DNA from: Hymenobacter sediminis
GTDB taxonomy: Bacteria; Bacteroidota; Bacteroidia; Cytophagales; Hymenobacteraceae
Reading direction: 5' to 3'
Assembly: GCF_003231285.1 (NCBI RefSeq)
Contig: NZ_QKNS01000003.1
Location: forward strand, 434,001-498,000
DNA length: 64,000 bases
Notes under the pieces: model-generated
What the model saw: the letters and a program-made list of their open reading frames with translations, nothing else
What the model was told of the DNA's origin: nothing
The model's database searches: none
Made by a program: the position numbers and the translations under genes
Shown: one piece after another, positions 32,566 through 41,282 of the stretch
Layout: each line of letters opens with the position of its first letter
Numbering within the stretch: the first letter of the stretch is position 1

Positions 32566-35500
32566 TTACTGCACTGTTTCGTAGCGGGCCTTTTGCAGCA
32601 CCTTCTTGTATTCCGAAGGAAAGACCTTCACAAACTTGCCGGCTTCTTCGGGCCAGTTGCTGAGCAGGAAGGCGGCTAGTTGACTGCCGGTTAGCTCGGT
32701 GTGTTGGCGGAGCAGGTGCTGAATCTGGGCTTCGTCGTCGGCGTCGAGTGGGTCCAGCTCCACCATTTCGGGGTTGCAGTTGGCGGGGAAGGAGCCGTCG
32801 GCGTCGTAAACCCAGGCAATGCCCCCGCTCATGCCAGCGGCAAAGTTGCGGCCGGTGCGGCCCAGAATCAGGGCGCGGCCACCGGTCATGTACTCGCAGC
32901 CATGGTCGCCTACCCCTTCCACCACGGCCGTAGCGCCGGAGTTGCGCACGGCAAACCGCTCGCCGGCCTGCCCCCGCACAAACAGCTCGCCGGAGGTAGC
33001 CCCGTACAGGGCCACGTTGCCGATGATGATGTTTTGCTCGGGTACAAAATTGCCGTCGGGGGCGGGGTAGATGATGAGGCGGGCACCGCTGAGGCCTTTG
33101 CCCACGTAGTCGTTGGCCTCGCCTTCCAGCCGAAACGACAAGCCCCGCACGCTAAACGCCCCGAAGCTCTGGCCCGCGGCCCCCCGGAACGTGTAATTGA
33201 TGGTGTGCAGGGGCAGACCTGCGGCGTGGTAGCGCTTAGTTATTTCATTGGAAAGCAAAGTGCCCACGGTGCGGTCGGTGTTCTGCACGGCAAACTCTGC
33301 CTGAACCGGCTGCTGGTAGTCCAGAGCTGGCTGGGCGTGTTGGAGCAGCTGCCAGTCGAGGATATGGCTGAGGCCGTGGTCTTGTTCTTCGCTGTGGTGC
33401 AGGGTGCTACCTGCCTCGGGCGAGGTGAGGTAGAGCAGGTCGCGCAGATCGAGGTGGCGGGCTTTCCAGTGCTGAATATTCGGGCGCGGCTTCAGGAACT
33501 GAGCCCGACCTACCATCTCATTTACCGTCCGGAAACCCAGCGCAGCCATGATTTCACGCAACTCCTCGGCCATAAACCGGAACAGGTTCACAATGTGCTC
33601 GGGCTTACCGCTGAACAGGCGGCGCAGCTCTGGGTCCTGGGTGGCTACGCCTACGGGGCAGGTGTTGAGGTGGCACTTGCGCATCATCACGCAGCCACCC
33701 GCCACCAGTGCCGCCGTGGCCACGCCCCACTCTTCGGCCCCCAGCAGGGTAGCAATGGCCAGGTCGCGGCCGGTTTTGAGTTGTCCGTCGGTCTGGAGCA
33801 CTACACGGCTGCGGAGCTGGTTGCGCACCAAGGTCTGGTGAGCTTCGGCCAGGCCCAGCTCCCAGGGCAGCCCGGCGTGCCGGATGCTGCTCATGGGCGA
33901 CGCGCCGGTGCCGCCATCGTAGCCGGCCACCAGAATCACGTCGGCGTGGGCTTTGGCTACCCCGGCTGCAATGGTTCCTACCCCCGCCTTGCTCACCAGC
34001 TTCACGTTGATGCGGGCCTGGCGATTGGCGTTTTTCAAGTCGAAGATGAGTTGGGCCAGGTCCTCAATGGAATAGATGTCGTGGTGGGGTGGGGGCGATA
34101 TGAGGCCCACACCGGGGGTAGCGTGGCGCACCTTCGCAATCCATTCATCTACCTTGTGGCCGGGCAGTTGGCCCCCCTCGCCGGGCTTGGCGCCCTGGGC
34201 CATCTTGATTTGCAGTTCGTCGGCGTTGGTGAGGTAGTGGGCCGTCACGCCGAAGCGGGCCGAAGCCACCTGTTTGATGGCCGAACGCATGGAATCGCCG
34301 TTTTCCATGACTTCGTAGCGCAGCGGGTCCTCGCCGCCCTCACCGGTGTTGCTTTTGCCCCCAATGCGGTTCATGGCAATGGCCAGGGTGCTGTGCGCCT
34401 CGTGCGAAATCGACCCAAACGACATAGCTCCGGTAGCAAACCGCCGCATAATGCTTTCGGCAGGCTCCACTTCCGCGAGCGGCACGGCCGGACGGTGGAA
34501 AGCGAAATCCAGCAGGCCGCGCAAACTGAAGGTGCCTTTCCCAGGCGTATTCACCAGTCGGGCGTAGCGCTGGTAGGTTTCATAGTTGCCGGTGCGGGTA
34601 GCGTGCTGGAGCAGGTGCACGGTTTCGGGGTTGAACTGGTGGGCTTCGCCCCGGCGGCGCCACTGGTACACGCCGCCTTCGGGTAGCAGGGACTGTTCTT
34701 CCAGAGTGCTGCTCCGGAAGCCCTGGTAGTGTTTGAACAAGGTTTCGCGGGCAATTTCATCGAGGCCCAGCCCGCCAATGCGCGTCACGGCCCCGGTAAA
34801 GTAGGCGTCCACTACCTCCCGATTAATGCCCAGAATCTCAAACACCTGCGCGCCATGGTATGACTGCAAGGTGCTGATGCCCATCTTCGAGAAAATCTTC
34901 AGCAGCCCGTCGCACACCGCCTTGCTGTAGTTGGCTTGCAGCTTCCCTACCTCCTGCGCGGGCCCCAACCTTCCGGTGGCGTGCAGGGTCTGGATGGTGC
35001 TGAGGGCCAGATAAGGGTTGATGGCCGTGGCCCCGAAGGCCAGCAAACAGGCGAAATGATGCACTTCCCAGGCGTCGCCGGCTTCCACTACCAGTCCCAC
35101 CGAGCCCCGGTAGCCCTTCCGGATCAGGTGATGGTGCACGGCCGACACGGCCAGCAGCGAGGGAATGGCCGCGTGCTCCGAGTCGAGGTAGCGGTCTGAG
35201 AGAATCAGCACCTCAAACCCGTCGTCCACAGCATCTTCGGCGTAGCGGCACAGGCGTTCCAGGCCAGCCTTCAGCGCGCCCGGCTTGCCATCGGCCCGGA
35301 AGTAGGTGTTGATGGTTTTGGCGTTGAATAGGCCCGTATCAATGCTGCGCAGCTTTTCCAGCTCGTGGTTGGTCAGGATGGGGTGGTGCAGGGCCACGCA
35401 GTGGCAGTGCATTTTGTCCTCATCGAGAATATTGCCGTTGTTGCCGATGAAGGTGGCCAGGCTCATCACAAGCCGCTCCCGGATGGGGTCGATGGGCGGG

Positions 35501-37086
35501 TTGGTAACCTGGGCAAAGAACTGCTTGAAGTAGCTGCTCAGGTGCTGGGGCTGGTTGGAAAGCACGGCCAGCGGCGTATCTACGCCCATGGACCCAATTG
35601 GCTCCTTGCCATCCAAGGCCATAGGCGTCAGAATGGAGTCGATATCCTCGCGGGTGTAGCCGAACACCTGGTGGTACTTAAACACGGAGTCGGCCGAGAG
35701 GTCGGTGAACACCAGGCGCGGCTCGGGCAGCTCCTCCAGCCGAATCTGGTAGTCGCGGAGCCACTGGCCGTAGGGCTGGCGGGTAGCGGCCTGGGTTTTC
35801 AGTTCCTCATCGGTAATGATCTGGCCGGCCACGGTGTCAATGAGCAGCATTTTGCCGGGCTGCAGGCGGCCCTTGCGCACCACGGCCGCTTCAGGCAGGC
35901 CCGCGCCCAGCACGCCCGCTTCGGAGGCCACGAGCACCCGCCCATCGTTAGTAACGGCGTAACGCAGGGGGCGCAGGCCGTTGCGGTCCAGCATGGCGCC
36001 TATCATGCGGCCATCGGTGAAGAGCAGAGCCGCCGGGCCGTCCCAGGGGGCCATAAAGGTGGCGTGAAACTCGTAGAAGGCCTTTTTCAGCGGGTCCATC
36101 TGCTCGTTGCCGTCCCAGGCCTCGGGCACCAGCATCATCATGACGTGGGGCAGGGAGCGGCCGCAGTGTAAGAGCAGCTCCACAATGTTATCGAGGCAGG
36201 CCGAATCCGATTGATTGGGAATAATAACCGGCAGCAGAATCTCCATTTCCTCGGCCGAGAAGAAAGGCGAGAGGTAGGAGGGGAGGCCGGCGTAAAACCA
36301 GTTCAGGTTGCCGCGCAGGGTGTTGATTTCGCCGTTGTGGGCCAGCAGCCGAAACGGCTGGGCCAGCCGCCAGCTCGGGAAGGTATTGGTGGAAAAGCGC
36401 GAGTGCACCATGCCGATGCCCGAGGTTACCCGCTCATCCGACAGCTCCGGGAAGTAGCCGCGCACCTGGTAGGTAGTCAGCTGCCCCTTGTACACGATAA
36501 CGCGGCAGGAGAGGGAGGTAAAGTACACCGCCTCGGCGGGCAACTGGGCCGCCACCTCGCGGCTAATCAACCGGCGCAGCACGTAGAGCTTACGCTCGAA
36601 ATCCTCGGAAGTACTTACCCCACTCGGCCTACCCACAAATACCTGCTCAATGGCCGGCTCCCCCGACAAGGCCGTGGGGCCAATGCCCGCCGGGTTCACC
36701 GGTACGGGCCGGTAGCCCAGCACCGGTATTCCCAGCCGGGCCGCGGCGGCCTTGATGATGCTACGGCAGGCTTCGCGTTGGGTAGTTTCTTTGGGCAGAA
36801 AGGCCATGCCTACCCCATACTCGCCGGGCTCGGGCAGCCGAATGCCCAGCGTGGTGCATTCTTCCAGCAGAAACCAGTGCGGCAATTGCAGTAGCAGCCC
36901 GGCCCCGTCGCCGGAGTCGGAGTCGCAGCCACAGGCGCCGCGGTGCTCCATGTTTTCCAGAATGGTGAGGGCATCGGCGACAATCTGGTGCGATTTACGG
37001 CCATCGACGTACGCAATAAAGCCGGTGCCGCAGGCGTCGTGTTCAAACTCGGGGCGGTAGAGGCCCTGGGGCGCGTGGTGCTCCAT
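32566..37086 (-). CDS. gltB: Glutamate synthase large subunit
   Basis: A 1,506-residue glutamate synthase large (alpha) subunit of normal length. Cys19 in 'HDACGTGFIA' is the expected N-terminal nucleophile of the glutaminase domain, exposed after removal of a propeptide. The central and FMN domains follow, with 'GEGGEDPLRYEVMENGDSMRSAIKQVASARFGVTAHYL', and the [3Fe-4S] Cys cluster is in 'CVMMRKCHLNTCPVGVA'. The C-terminal GXGXG-rich beta-helix includes 'GATSGELFVRGQAGERFAVRNSGATAVVEGVGDHGCEYM'. A long open frame on the opposite strand inside it is a shadow of codon bias. Confidence 0.97.
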   Translation of the reverse strand: MEHHAPQGLYRPEFEHDACGTGFIAYVDGRKSHQIVADALTILENMEHRGACGCDSDSGDGAGLLLQLPHWFLLEECTTLGIRLPEPGEYGVGMAFLPKETTQREACRSIIKAAAARLGIPVLGYRPVPVNPAGIGPTALSGEPAIEQVFVGRPSGVSTSEDFERKLYVLRRLISREVAAQLPAEAVYFTSLSCRVIVYKGQLTTYQVRGYFPELSDERVTSGIGMVHSRFSTNTFPSWRLAQPFRLLAHNGEINTLRGNLNWFYAGLPSYLSPFFSAEEMEILLPVIIPNQSDSACLDNIVELLLHCGRSLPHVMMMLVPEAWDGNEQMDPLKKAFYEFHATFMAPWDGPAALLFTDGRMIGAMLDRNGLRPLRYAVTNDGRVLVASEAGVLGAGLPEAAVVRKGRLQPGKMLLIDTVAGQIITDEELKTQAATRQPYGQWLRDYQIRLEELPEPRLVFTDLSADSVFKYHQVFGYTREDIDSILTPMALDGKEPIGSMGVDTPLAVLSNQPQHLSSYFKQFFAQVTNPPIDPIRERLVMSLATFIGNNGNILDEDKMHCHCVALHHPILTNHELEKLRSIDTGLFNAKTINTYFRADGKPGALKAGLERLCRYAEDAVDDGFEVLILSDRYLDSEHAAIPSLLAVSAVHHHLIRKGYRGSVGLVVEAGDAWEVHHFACLLAFGATAINPYLALSTIQTLHATGRLGPAQEVGKLQANYSKAVCDGLLKIFSKMGISTLQSYHGAQVFEILGINREVVDAYFTGAVTRIGGLGLDEIARETLFKHYQGFRSSTLEEQSLLPEGGVYQWRRRGEAHQFNPETVHLLQHATRTGNYETYQRYARLVNTPGKGTFSLRGLLDFAFHRPAVPLAEVEPAESIMRRFATGAMSFGSISHEAHSTLAIAMNRIGGKSNTGEGGEDPLRYEVMENGDSMRSAIKQVASARFGVTAHYLTNADELQIKMAQGAKPGEGGQLPGHKVDEWIAKVRHATPGVGLISPPPHHDIYSIEDLAQLIFDLKNANRQARINVKLVSKAGVGTIAAGVAKAHADVILVAGYDGGTGASPMSSIRHAGLPWELGLAEAHQTLVRNQLRSRVVLQTDGQLKTGRDLAIATLLGAEEWGVATAALVAGGCVMMRKCHLNTCPVGVATQDPELRRLFSGKPEHIVNLFRFMAEELREIMAALGFRTVNEMVGRAQFLKPRPNIQHWKARHLDLRDLLYLTSPEAGSTLHHSEEQDHGLSHILDWQLLQHAQPALDYQQPVQAEFAVQNTDRTVGTLLSNEITKRYHAAGLPLHTINYTFRGAAGQSFGAFSVRGLSFRLEGEANDYVGKGLSGARLIIYPAPDGNFVPEQNIIIGNVALYGATSGELFVRGQAGERFAVRNSGATAVVEGVGDHGCEYMTGGRALILGRTGRNFAAGMSGGIAWVYDADGSFPANCNPEMVELDPLDADDEAQIQHLLRQHTELTGSQLAAFLLSNWPEEAGKFVKVFPSEYKKVLQKARYETVQ

Positions 37087-37343
37087 CGGAGAAAGGTGTC
37101 GTGGTTCGAGCGTGGAAAGGTGACCCCCGGCAGCAGGTCCGAAATAGCAACCTATTCACTGTCAGCAAACCTCATGACCCGGCCGCGCCTCATTTTCCGG
37201 TTTCTAACTTCCTGCAGCCTACCCCCCGAAACCTCCTCAACCCCTCCAAATAGCCTCCTAGCCGGGCACTGCCGCACCGCGTCTGCCAGAAAGTTGCTAC
37301 CCCTGCTACGATTTCAAACCTTCCGTAGCCCCATCTTTACAGC

Positions 37344-37700
37344 ATGAAAAACCTGCTCCGCCCCGACCTGAACTTTCGCCTTAACGGCCGCCTCTGGGTA
37401 GAAACCCCCGACGACCGGTTTATGGGCATTGGGCGGCTGGAACTGCTCACGCTCATTCAGGAACACGGCTCCATCTCGAAGGCGGCGCAGGAAATGGGCA
37501 TGTCGTACAAGCGGGCCTGGGACCTGGTTTCGTCCCTGAATGCCCAGAGTGCTACCCCCATGGTGCAGACCCAAACCGGCGGCAAGCGCGGCGGCGGGGC
37601 CGAGGTAACCGCCGAAGGCCAGCAGCTGATTCAGGAATTTCGGGAGCTGCAGGAGCGGTTTCAGGAGTTTTTAAGGGTAGAGGCGGCGCGGTTGCTGTAA
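37344..37700 (+). CDS. Stand-alone ModE-type winged-helix regulator
   Basis: A 118-residue DNA-binding protein with the ModE/LysR-type N-terminal winged helix. 'LELLTLIQEHGSISKAAQEMGMSYKRAWDLVSSLN' (about residues 32-66) is the helix-turn-helix, and 'QTQTGGKRGGGAEVTAEGQQLI' is the wing; a dimerisation helix ends the protein. In ModE this domain represses or activates molybdate transport and molybdenum-enzyme genes, but the molybdate-sensing di-Mop domain is absent, so ligand response would need another protein. ModE-like palindromes lie 220 bp downstream and before the molybdenum hydroxylase operon, which supports this identity. Confidence 0.83.
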   Translation: MKNLLRPDLNFRLNGRLWVETPDDRFMGIGRLELLTLIQEHGSISKAAQEMGMSYKRAWDLVSSLNAQSATPMVQTQTGGKRGGGAEVTAEGQQLIQEFRELQERFQEFLRVEAARLL

Positions 37701-37729
37701 ATGCTACATGGTAAGCCTGCTCATTAGGG

Positions 37730-37867
37730 CTAGTTCCCCTCCTTGGATAAGGAGGGGGTAGGGGTGGTTGAAAAACTAAAACTATAAACTAGAGCTAGTA
37801 CACTGTTCAACGATTGATCAACCACCCCCAACCCCTCCTCATCTGAGGAGGGGTTGGGGGTGCTAGC
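37730..37867. repeat. Large two-armed inverted repeat
   Basis: GCTAGTTCCCCTCC...AAGGAGGGGGTAGGGG on the left and CCCCAACCCCTCCTC...GAGGAGGGGTTGGGG...CTAGC on the right pair both internally and with each other, with GGTGGTTGA / TCAACCACC between them. It is a larger relative of the gltB-gltD repeat. It separates the ModE-like gene from the receptor gene. Confidence 0.75.
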
Positions 37868-37919
37868 TTAGTCACAATGCCCAATAACGTAGAGAAGGGT
37901 TAACCATTTCCGATATTCG

Positions 37920-37945
37920 GCGTTATGTTTAGCAAAATATAACGC
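37920..37945 (+). promoter_or_regulatory. ModE-like operator before the TonB-dependent receptor
   Basis: GCGTTAT (37920-37926) and ATAACGC (37939-37945) are perfect inverted arms with 12 bases between the CGTTAT and ATAACG cores. The box ends exactly at the start ATG of the receptor gene, so binding would block transcription or translation initiation. It shares arms and spacing with 49604-49627, and both resemble the E. coli ModE site (CGnTAT...ATAACG). Repression by the adjacent ModE-like protein is inferred. Confidence 0.7.
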
Positions 37946-40558
37946 ATGCCCGACGATACTCCCTACCCCCGGCTTCTGATCCAACTTCCCCTAACGCTAC
38001 TCTGCGCCACGCCCCTGACCAGTTTGGCCCAGAGCCAGTCAGCGCTAGCGGATACGACGCGGCTGGGGGAAGTAGTGGTGGCCGCCTCGAAGGTGGAGGA
38101 GAGCATCTTACAGTCGCCGGTGACGGTGGAGAAGCTAACGGCGCGGCAATTGCGGCTCACGCCGGCCCCGTCGTTTTTCGATGCCATTGAGCACGTAAAG
38201 GGTGTGCAGGTGATTACACCCAGCCTGGGCTTCAAGGTGATAAACGCCCGGGGCTTCAGCAATACCACCAATGTGCGCTTCGTGCAACTGGTGGACGGCA
38301 TTGATAACCAGGCACCCCACATCGGCGGACCCATCGGCAACGTGCTGGGACCGAGTGACCTGGACATTCAGGCGGTGGAAATTGTGCCGGGCACGGCGGC
38401 CGCGTTGTACGGGCTTAACGCCATTAATGGGCTGGCCAACTTCAGTACCCGCAACCCGTTCCGCAGCGAAGGATTGAGCGTGCAGCAGAAGGTAGGGGTG
38501 AACCATGTAAACGACGCCAACACCGGCGCGCACGTCTTTTCCGAAACCAGTGTGCGCTACGCCAAAGCGTTAAGCCCTAAACTGGCCTTCAAGGTGAACG
38601 GTACCTACCTGCGCGGCTACGACTGGATGGCTACCGACCCCACCGACATCAACCCGAATGGCAACGCCACCACCGGCCTGCTGGGCCCCGACAACCCCGC
38701 CCGCGACCCGGTAAGCAGCTACGGCAACGAGTCTTCGAACCGCTCGAATCTGACGCTGGGAGGCAAAACTTACCAAGTGGCCCGCACCGGCTACCTCGAA
38801 AAAGACGTGGTGGACTACCACCTGCAAACCTTCCGCTACGACGCGGCGGTGCACTACAAGCTGGCCCCGAACGCCGAGCTGGCTTACACCTACCGGGGTG
38901 CCAACTTTGATAACGTATATCAACGCAGCAACCGGTTTCAGCTCAGTGACTATCACCTGCAACAGCACGCCCTGCAGCTGACTACCCCCGTGGTGCAGGC
39001 CCGGGCCTACTTCACCCAGGAGAATACCGGCCGCAGCTACAACCTGCGCAGTATGGCCGAAAACCTGGACCGTAGCTTCAAGCCCGATAAGCAGTGGAAC
39101 GACGACTACACCGCCGCCTGGAACAGAGCCACGCAAGACGGCCAAACCGTGGCCCAGGCCCACGCCGCGGCCCGGGCTGCCGCCGATGCCGGCCGCCTGC
39201 AGCCCGGCACGCCCGCGTTCAAGCAGCGCCTGCGAGAGCTGGCCGATATCAACAACTGGGACCAGGGCGCGGCTCTGCGCGTGCAGGCCGAACTACTCCA
39301 CGCCGAGGGCCAAGTGAACGTAGGGGAGGCCCTGCGCCGGGGAGGCAAAGCCCTGCCCGCCTGGGCTGATCTGCTGGTGGGCCTCGACCACCGCACCTAC
39401 TTCATTCAGCCCGATGGCAACTACTTCATCAACCCTGAGCAAGGGGAGGACCCTCACAGCACCCTGACCTACGGCAAAACCGGTGGCTTCGTGCAGGCCG
39501 GGGCCCGGCTGCTGCCGGGCGAGAAGCTCCGCCTTACCGCTACCCTGCGTGCCGACAAAAACGACTACTTCAGCACCCGCTTCAACCCGCGCCTGACGGC
39601 CGTGTACTCGCCTACCCAGCGCCACAACTTCCGGGTAAGCTACCAGAGCGGCTACCGGTTTCCGAGTTTGTTCGAGGGATTTTCCAACGTGAATAGCGGG
39701 CAGGTGAAGCGCATCGGGGGGCTGCGGGTGATGTCGGAAGGGGTATTCGAAAACAGCTACTTGCGCAGCTCTATTGATGCCTTTGGCGCGGCCGTGACGC
39801 GCGATGTGAACACCAACGGCCTCTCGCGCAGTCAGGCCATTGCCAAAAATCAGAGCACCTTGGTGAAGAACCCCTACACCTACCTGCGGCCCGAGCACAT
39901 CAAGTCCGTGGAGCTTGGCTATAAGGCGGCCCTGCTGCCCGGTGGCCGCCTGCTGACCGACGTGGACTTCTACTACAATACCTACCGCGACTTTATTGCC
40001 CAGGTAGAAGCCTACGTGCCCGTGAATGCTGCCGGCGAGCCGCTTGCTGCCGGTGCCGACCTAGGCGCCGTAGCTACTGCTCTGAGCGCCCGCGCCGGCC
40101 AGGCGCGCTACCGCCTCTGGACCAACTCCCAAAGCCAGGTGTACAACTACGGCGGCTCCCTGGGCCTGCGCTACGACGTAGCGGGCGGCTACCTGGCCGG
40201 CGCCAGCGTCACCTACGCCCGCCTCGACCGCACCGAGTCTGCCGACGGGCTGGAAGATGGCTTCAACACCCCGCGCTGGGCCTACAACCTGAGCCTGGGC
40301 AATGAGGATGTAATCAAGAACTTCGGCTTTGGCCTCAACTTCCGCTGGCAGGCCCGCTATTACTCTCAAACCTTCCTGGTTAACGGCTACGTGCCCGCCT
40401 ACAGCACCCTCGATGCCCAGGTCAGCTACCGCCTGCCTACCCCCAACTTACGCCTGAAGCTGGGCGCCAGCAACCTGCTGAACCACTACTACGTGAGCTA
40501 CCTGGGCGGCCCCAGCGTGGGCGGGCTGTATTACCTGCAGGTGACGTATGGGCTGTAA
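37946..40558 (+). CDS. TonB-dependent outer-membrane receptor, putative molybdate or metal-chelate uptake
   Basis: An 870-residue TonB-dependent receptor. A signal peptide (IQLPLTLLCATPLTSLAQ) is followed by a plug domain ('SPVTVEKLTARQLR', 'VINARGFSNTTNVRFVQLVDGIDNQAPHIGG', 'VEIVPGTAAALYGLNAINGLANFSTRNP') and a beta-barrel that ends '...YYLQVTYGL'. It has no carboxypeptidase-like or SusC-type extra domain. ATG 37946 is the only possible start: a TAA lies two codons upstream in frame. Substrate unknown; a ModE-like palindrome that abuts the start suggests regulation by molybdenum status, and so uptake of molybdate, tungstate or a chelate. Confidence 0.85.
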   Translation: MPDDTPYPRLLIQLPLTLLCATPLTSLAQSQSALADTTRLGEVVVAASKVEESILQSPVTVEKLTARQLRLTPAPSFFDAIEHVKGVQVITPSLGFKVINARGFSNTTNVRFVQLVDGIDNQAPHIGGPIGNVLGPSDLDIQAVEIVPGTAAALYGLNAINGLANFSTRNPFRSEGLSVQQKVGVNHVNDANTGAHVFSETSVRYAKALSPKLAFKVNGTYLRGYDWMATDPTDINPNGNATTGLLGPDNPARDPVSSYGNESSNRSNLTLGGKTYQVARTGYLEKDVVDYHLQTFRYDAAVHYKLAPNAELAYTYRGANFDNVYQRSNRFQLSDYHLQQHALQLTTPVVQARAYFTQENTGRSYNLRSMAENLDRSFKPDKQWNDDYTAAWNRATQDGQTVAQAHAAARAAADAGRLQPGTPAFKQRLRELADINNWDQGAALRVQAELLHAEGQVNVGEALRRGGKALPAWADLLVGLDHRTYFIQPDGNYFINPEQGEDPHSTLTYGKTGGFVQAGARLLPGEKLRLTATLRADKNDYFSTRFNPRLTAVYSPTQRHNFRVSYQSGYRFPSLFEGFSNVNSGQVKRIGGLRVMSEGVFENSYLRSSIDAFGAAVTRDVNTNGLSRSQAIAKNQSTLVKNPYTYLRPEHIKSVELGYKAALLPGGRLLTDVDFYYNTYRDFIAQVEAYVPVNAAGEPLAAGADLGAVATALSARAGQARYRLWTNSQSQVYNYGGSLGLRYDVAGGYLAGASVTYARLDRTESADGLEDGFNTPRWAYNLSLGNEDVIKNFGFGLNFRWQARYYSQTFLVNGYVPAYSTLDAQVSYRLPTPNLRLKLGASNLLNHYYVSYLGGPSVGGLYYLQVTYGL

Positions 40559-40644
40559 GAAGTCAGGGTGAAGTTGAAGGAAAGCAGAGGGGTAGGAGAT
40601 GCGGCAGTGACAATTCATGTGTGGTCAAGCTCCTCAGTTAAAAC

Positions 40645-40661
40645 ATGCATCATTGATGCAT
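40645..40661 (+). promoter_or_regulatory. Palindromic operator-like site
   Basis: ATGCATC-ATT-GATGCAT is a perfect 7-3-7 palindrome. It overlaps the expected -33 area of the promoter with the -7 box at 40677-40684, as a repressor site would. The regulator is unknown; no Fur-type sequence is seen. Confidence 0.55.
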
Positions 40662-40676
40662 CTTTAATAATTGTTC

Positions 40677-40684
40677 TACCTTTG
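40677..40684 (+). promoter_or_regulatory. Bacteroidota -7 box of the metal-handling cluster
   Basis: TACCTTTG is a perfect TAnnTTTG element, 26 bases before the GTG start of the His-rich gene. It follows the palindrome at 40645-40661. Confidence 0.5.
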
Positions 40685-40710
40685 TCGGATATGACGCGGA
40701 AACAAGGGTA

Positions 40711-41061
40711 GTGCAAACGGGGCGTAAACTGATAGCGTGGTGGCTGCTGAGCCTGCTACTGCGGGTGCTAGCACCCGAGGCCGCTGTCCTGCGCCTGCAC
40801 TTCCACCAGCACACCGAGGATGCGCCCCTGACCAGCAGCTCGGTCACGTTGGGGAAGCACAAGGCCCTGCTTTCAGCTAAGCACCTCCACTGTTCCGTGG
40901 AGCAGCTCTACAATGCGCCTTTCCAGCCAGCGGTGCCCATCAAGCTGCCGGAACCCGTGCGCTTATTGGCTTACGCGGTGTACCGGCCCCAGGCCCCGGT
41001 GTGCCGGGCCTCGCACCTGCTCGACGGCGCTTCGCTGCGCGGCCCGCCGGCCCGCGCCTAA
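40711..41061 (+). CDS. His-rich secreted protein
   Basis: A 116-residue protein: hydrophobic N-terminus (LIAWWLLSLLLRVL), then 'LRLHFHQHTEDAP', 'GKHKALLSAKHLHCSVEQLYNAPFQPAVPI' and the ending 'LLDGASLRGPPARA'. His/Cys-rich proteins with a 'HxHC...' core and an 'LRGPPA' tail often precede receptors for metals in Bacteroidota, though no function is established. It probably starts at GTG 40711; the ATG at 40691 runs into a TAG after six codons. It lies 221 bp before the siderophore-type receptor, likely in one unit. Confidence 0.62.
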   Translation: MQTGRKLIAWWLLSLLLRVLAPEAAVLRLHFHQHTEDAPLTSSSVTLGKHKALLSAKHLHCSVEQLYNAPFQPAVPIKLPEPVRLLAYAVYRPQAPVCRASHLLDGASLRGPPARA

Positions 41062-41282
41062 TTTGCCACGGGCTTTTGCTACCCCTATGGGGGCCGGGCA
41101 ACCTGCCGGGCCTAACCAGCTGCGCTGGTAATTCCGCGTCCGTAGTGGCCTGCGTCCTTTTTCCGGCTGCCTGAATTCAGGTCAGTGGGCTCCTGCTGTA
41201 TTCCTGCGGGTCGTCCGGCGCGGTGGGCGTGTAGCGGCCTACCCCTTTTTCCTTCGTTTTTCTGGTTCATTATCAGGAGCTG

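Noticed and set aside
32701..34686. 661-residue open frame on the plus strand inside gltB
   Set aside because: It lies entirely antisense to a conserved gltB coding sequence, has no domain signature and reflects third-position GC bias.
37878..37890. Third ModE half-site (ATAACG near 37884)
   Set aside because: No CGTTAT partner lies 12 bases upstream. The same applies to ATAACG near 49780.
40645..40661. Fur box before the metal cluster
   Set aside because: The palindrome ATGCATC-ATT-GATGCAT lacks the GATAAT-type hexamers of Fur sites, so it is listed as an unassigned operator.
40691..40711. ATG at 40691 as start of the His-rich gene
   Set aside because: It reads ATG ACG CGG AAA CAA GGG TAG, which stops after six codons. 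GTG at 40711 gives the hydrophobic leader.
41062..41282. Cobalamin or other riboswitch before the siderophore-type receptor
   Set aside because: The GC-rich region lacks recognisable conserved boxes; only isolated short GC hairpins occur.
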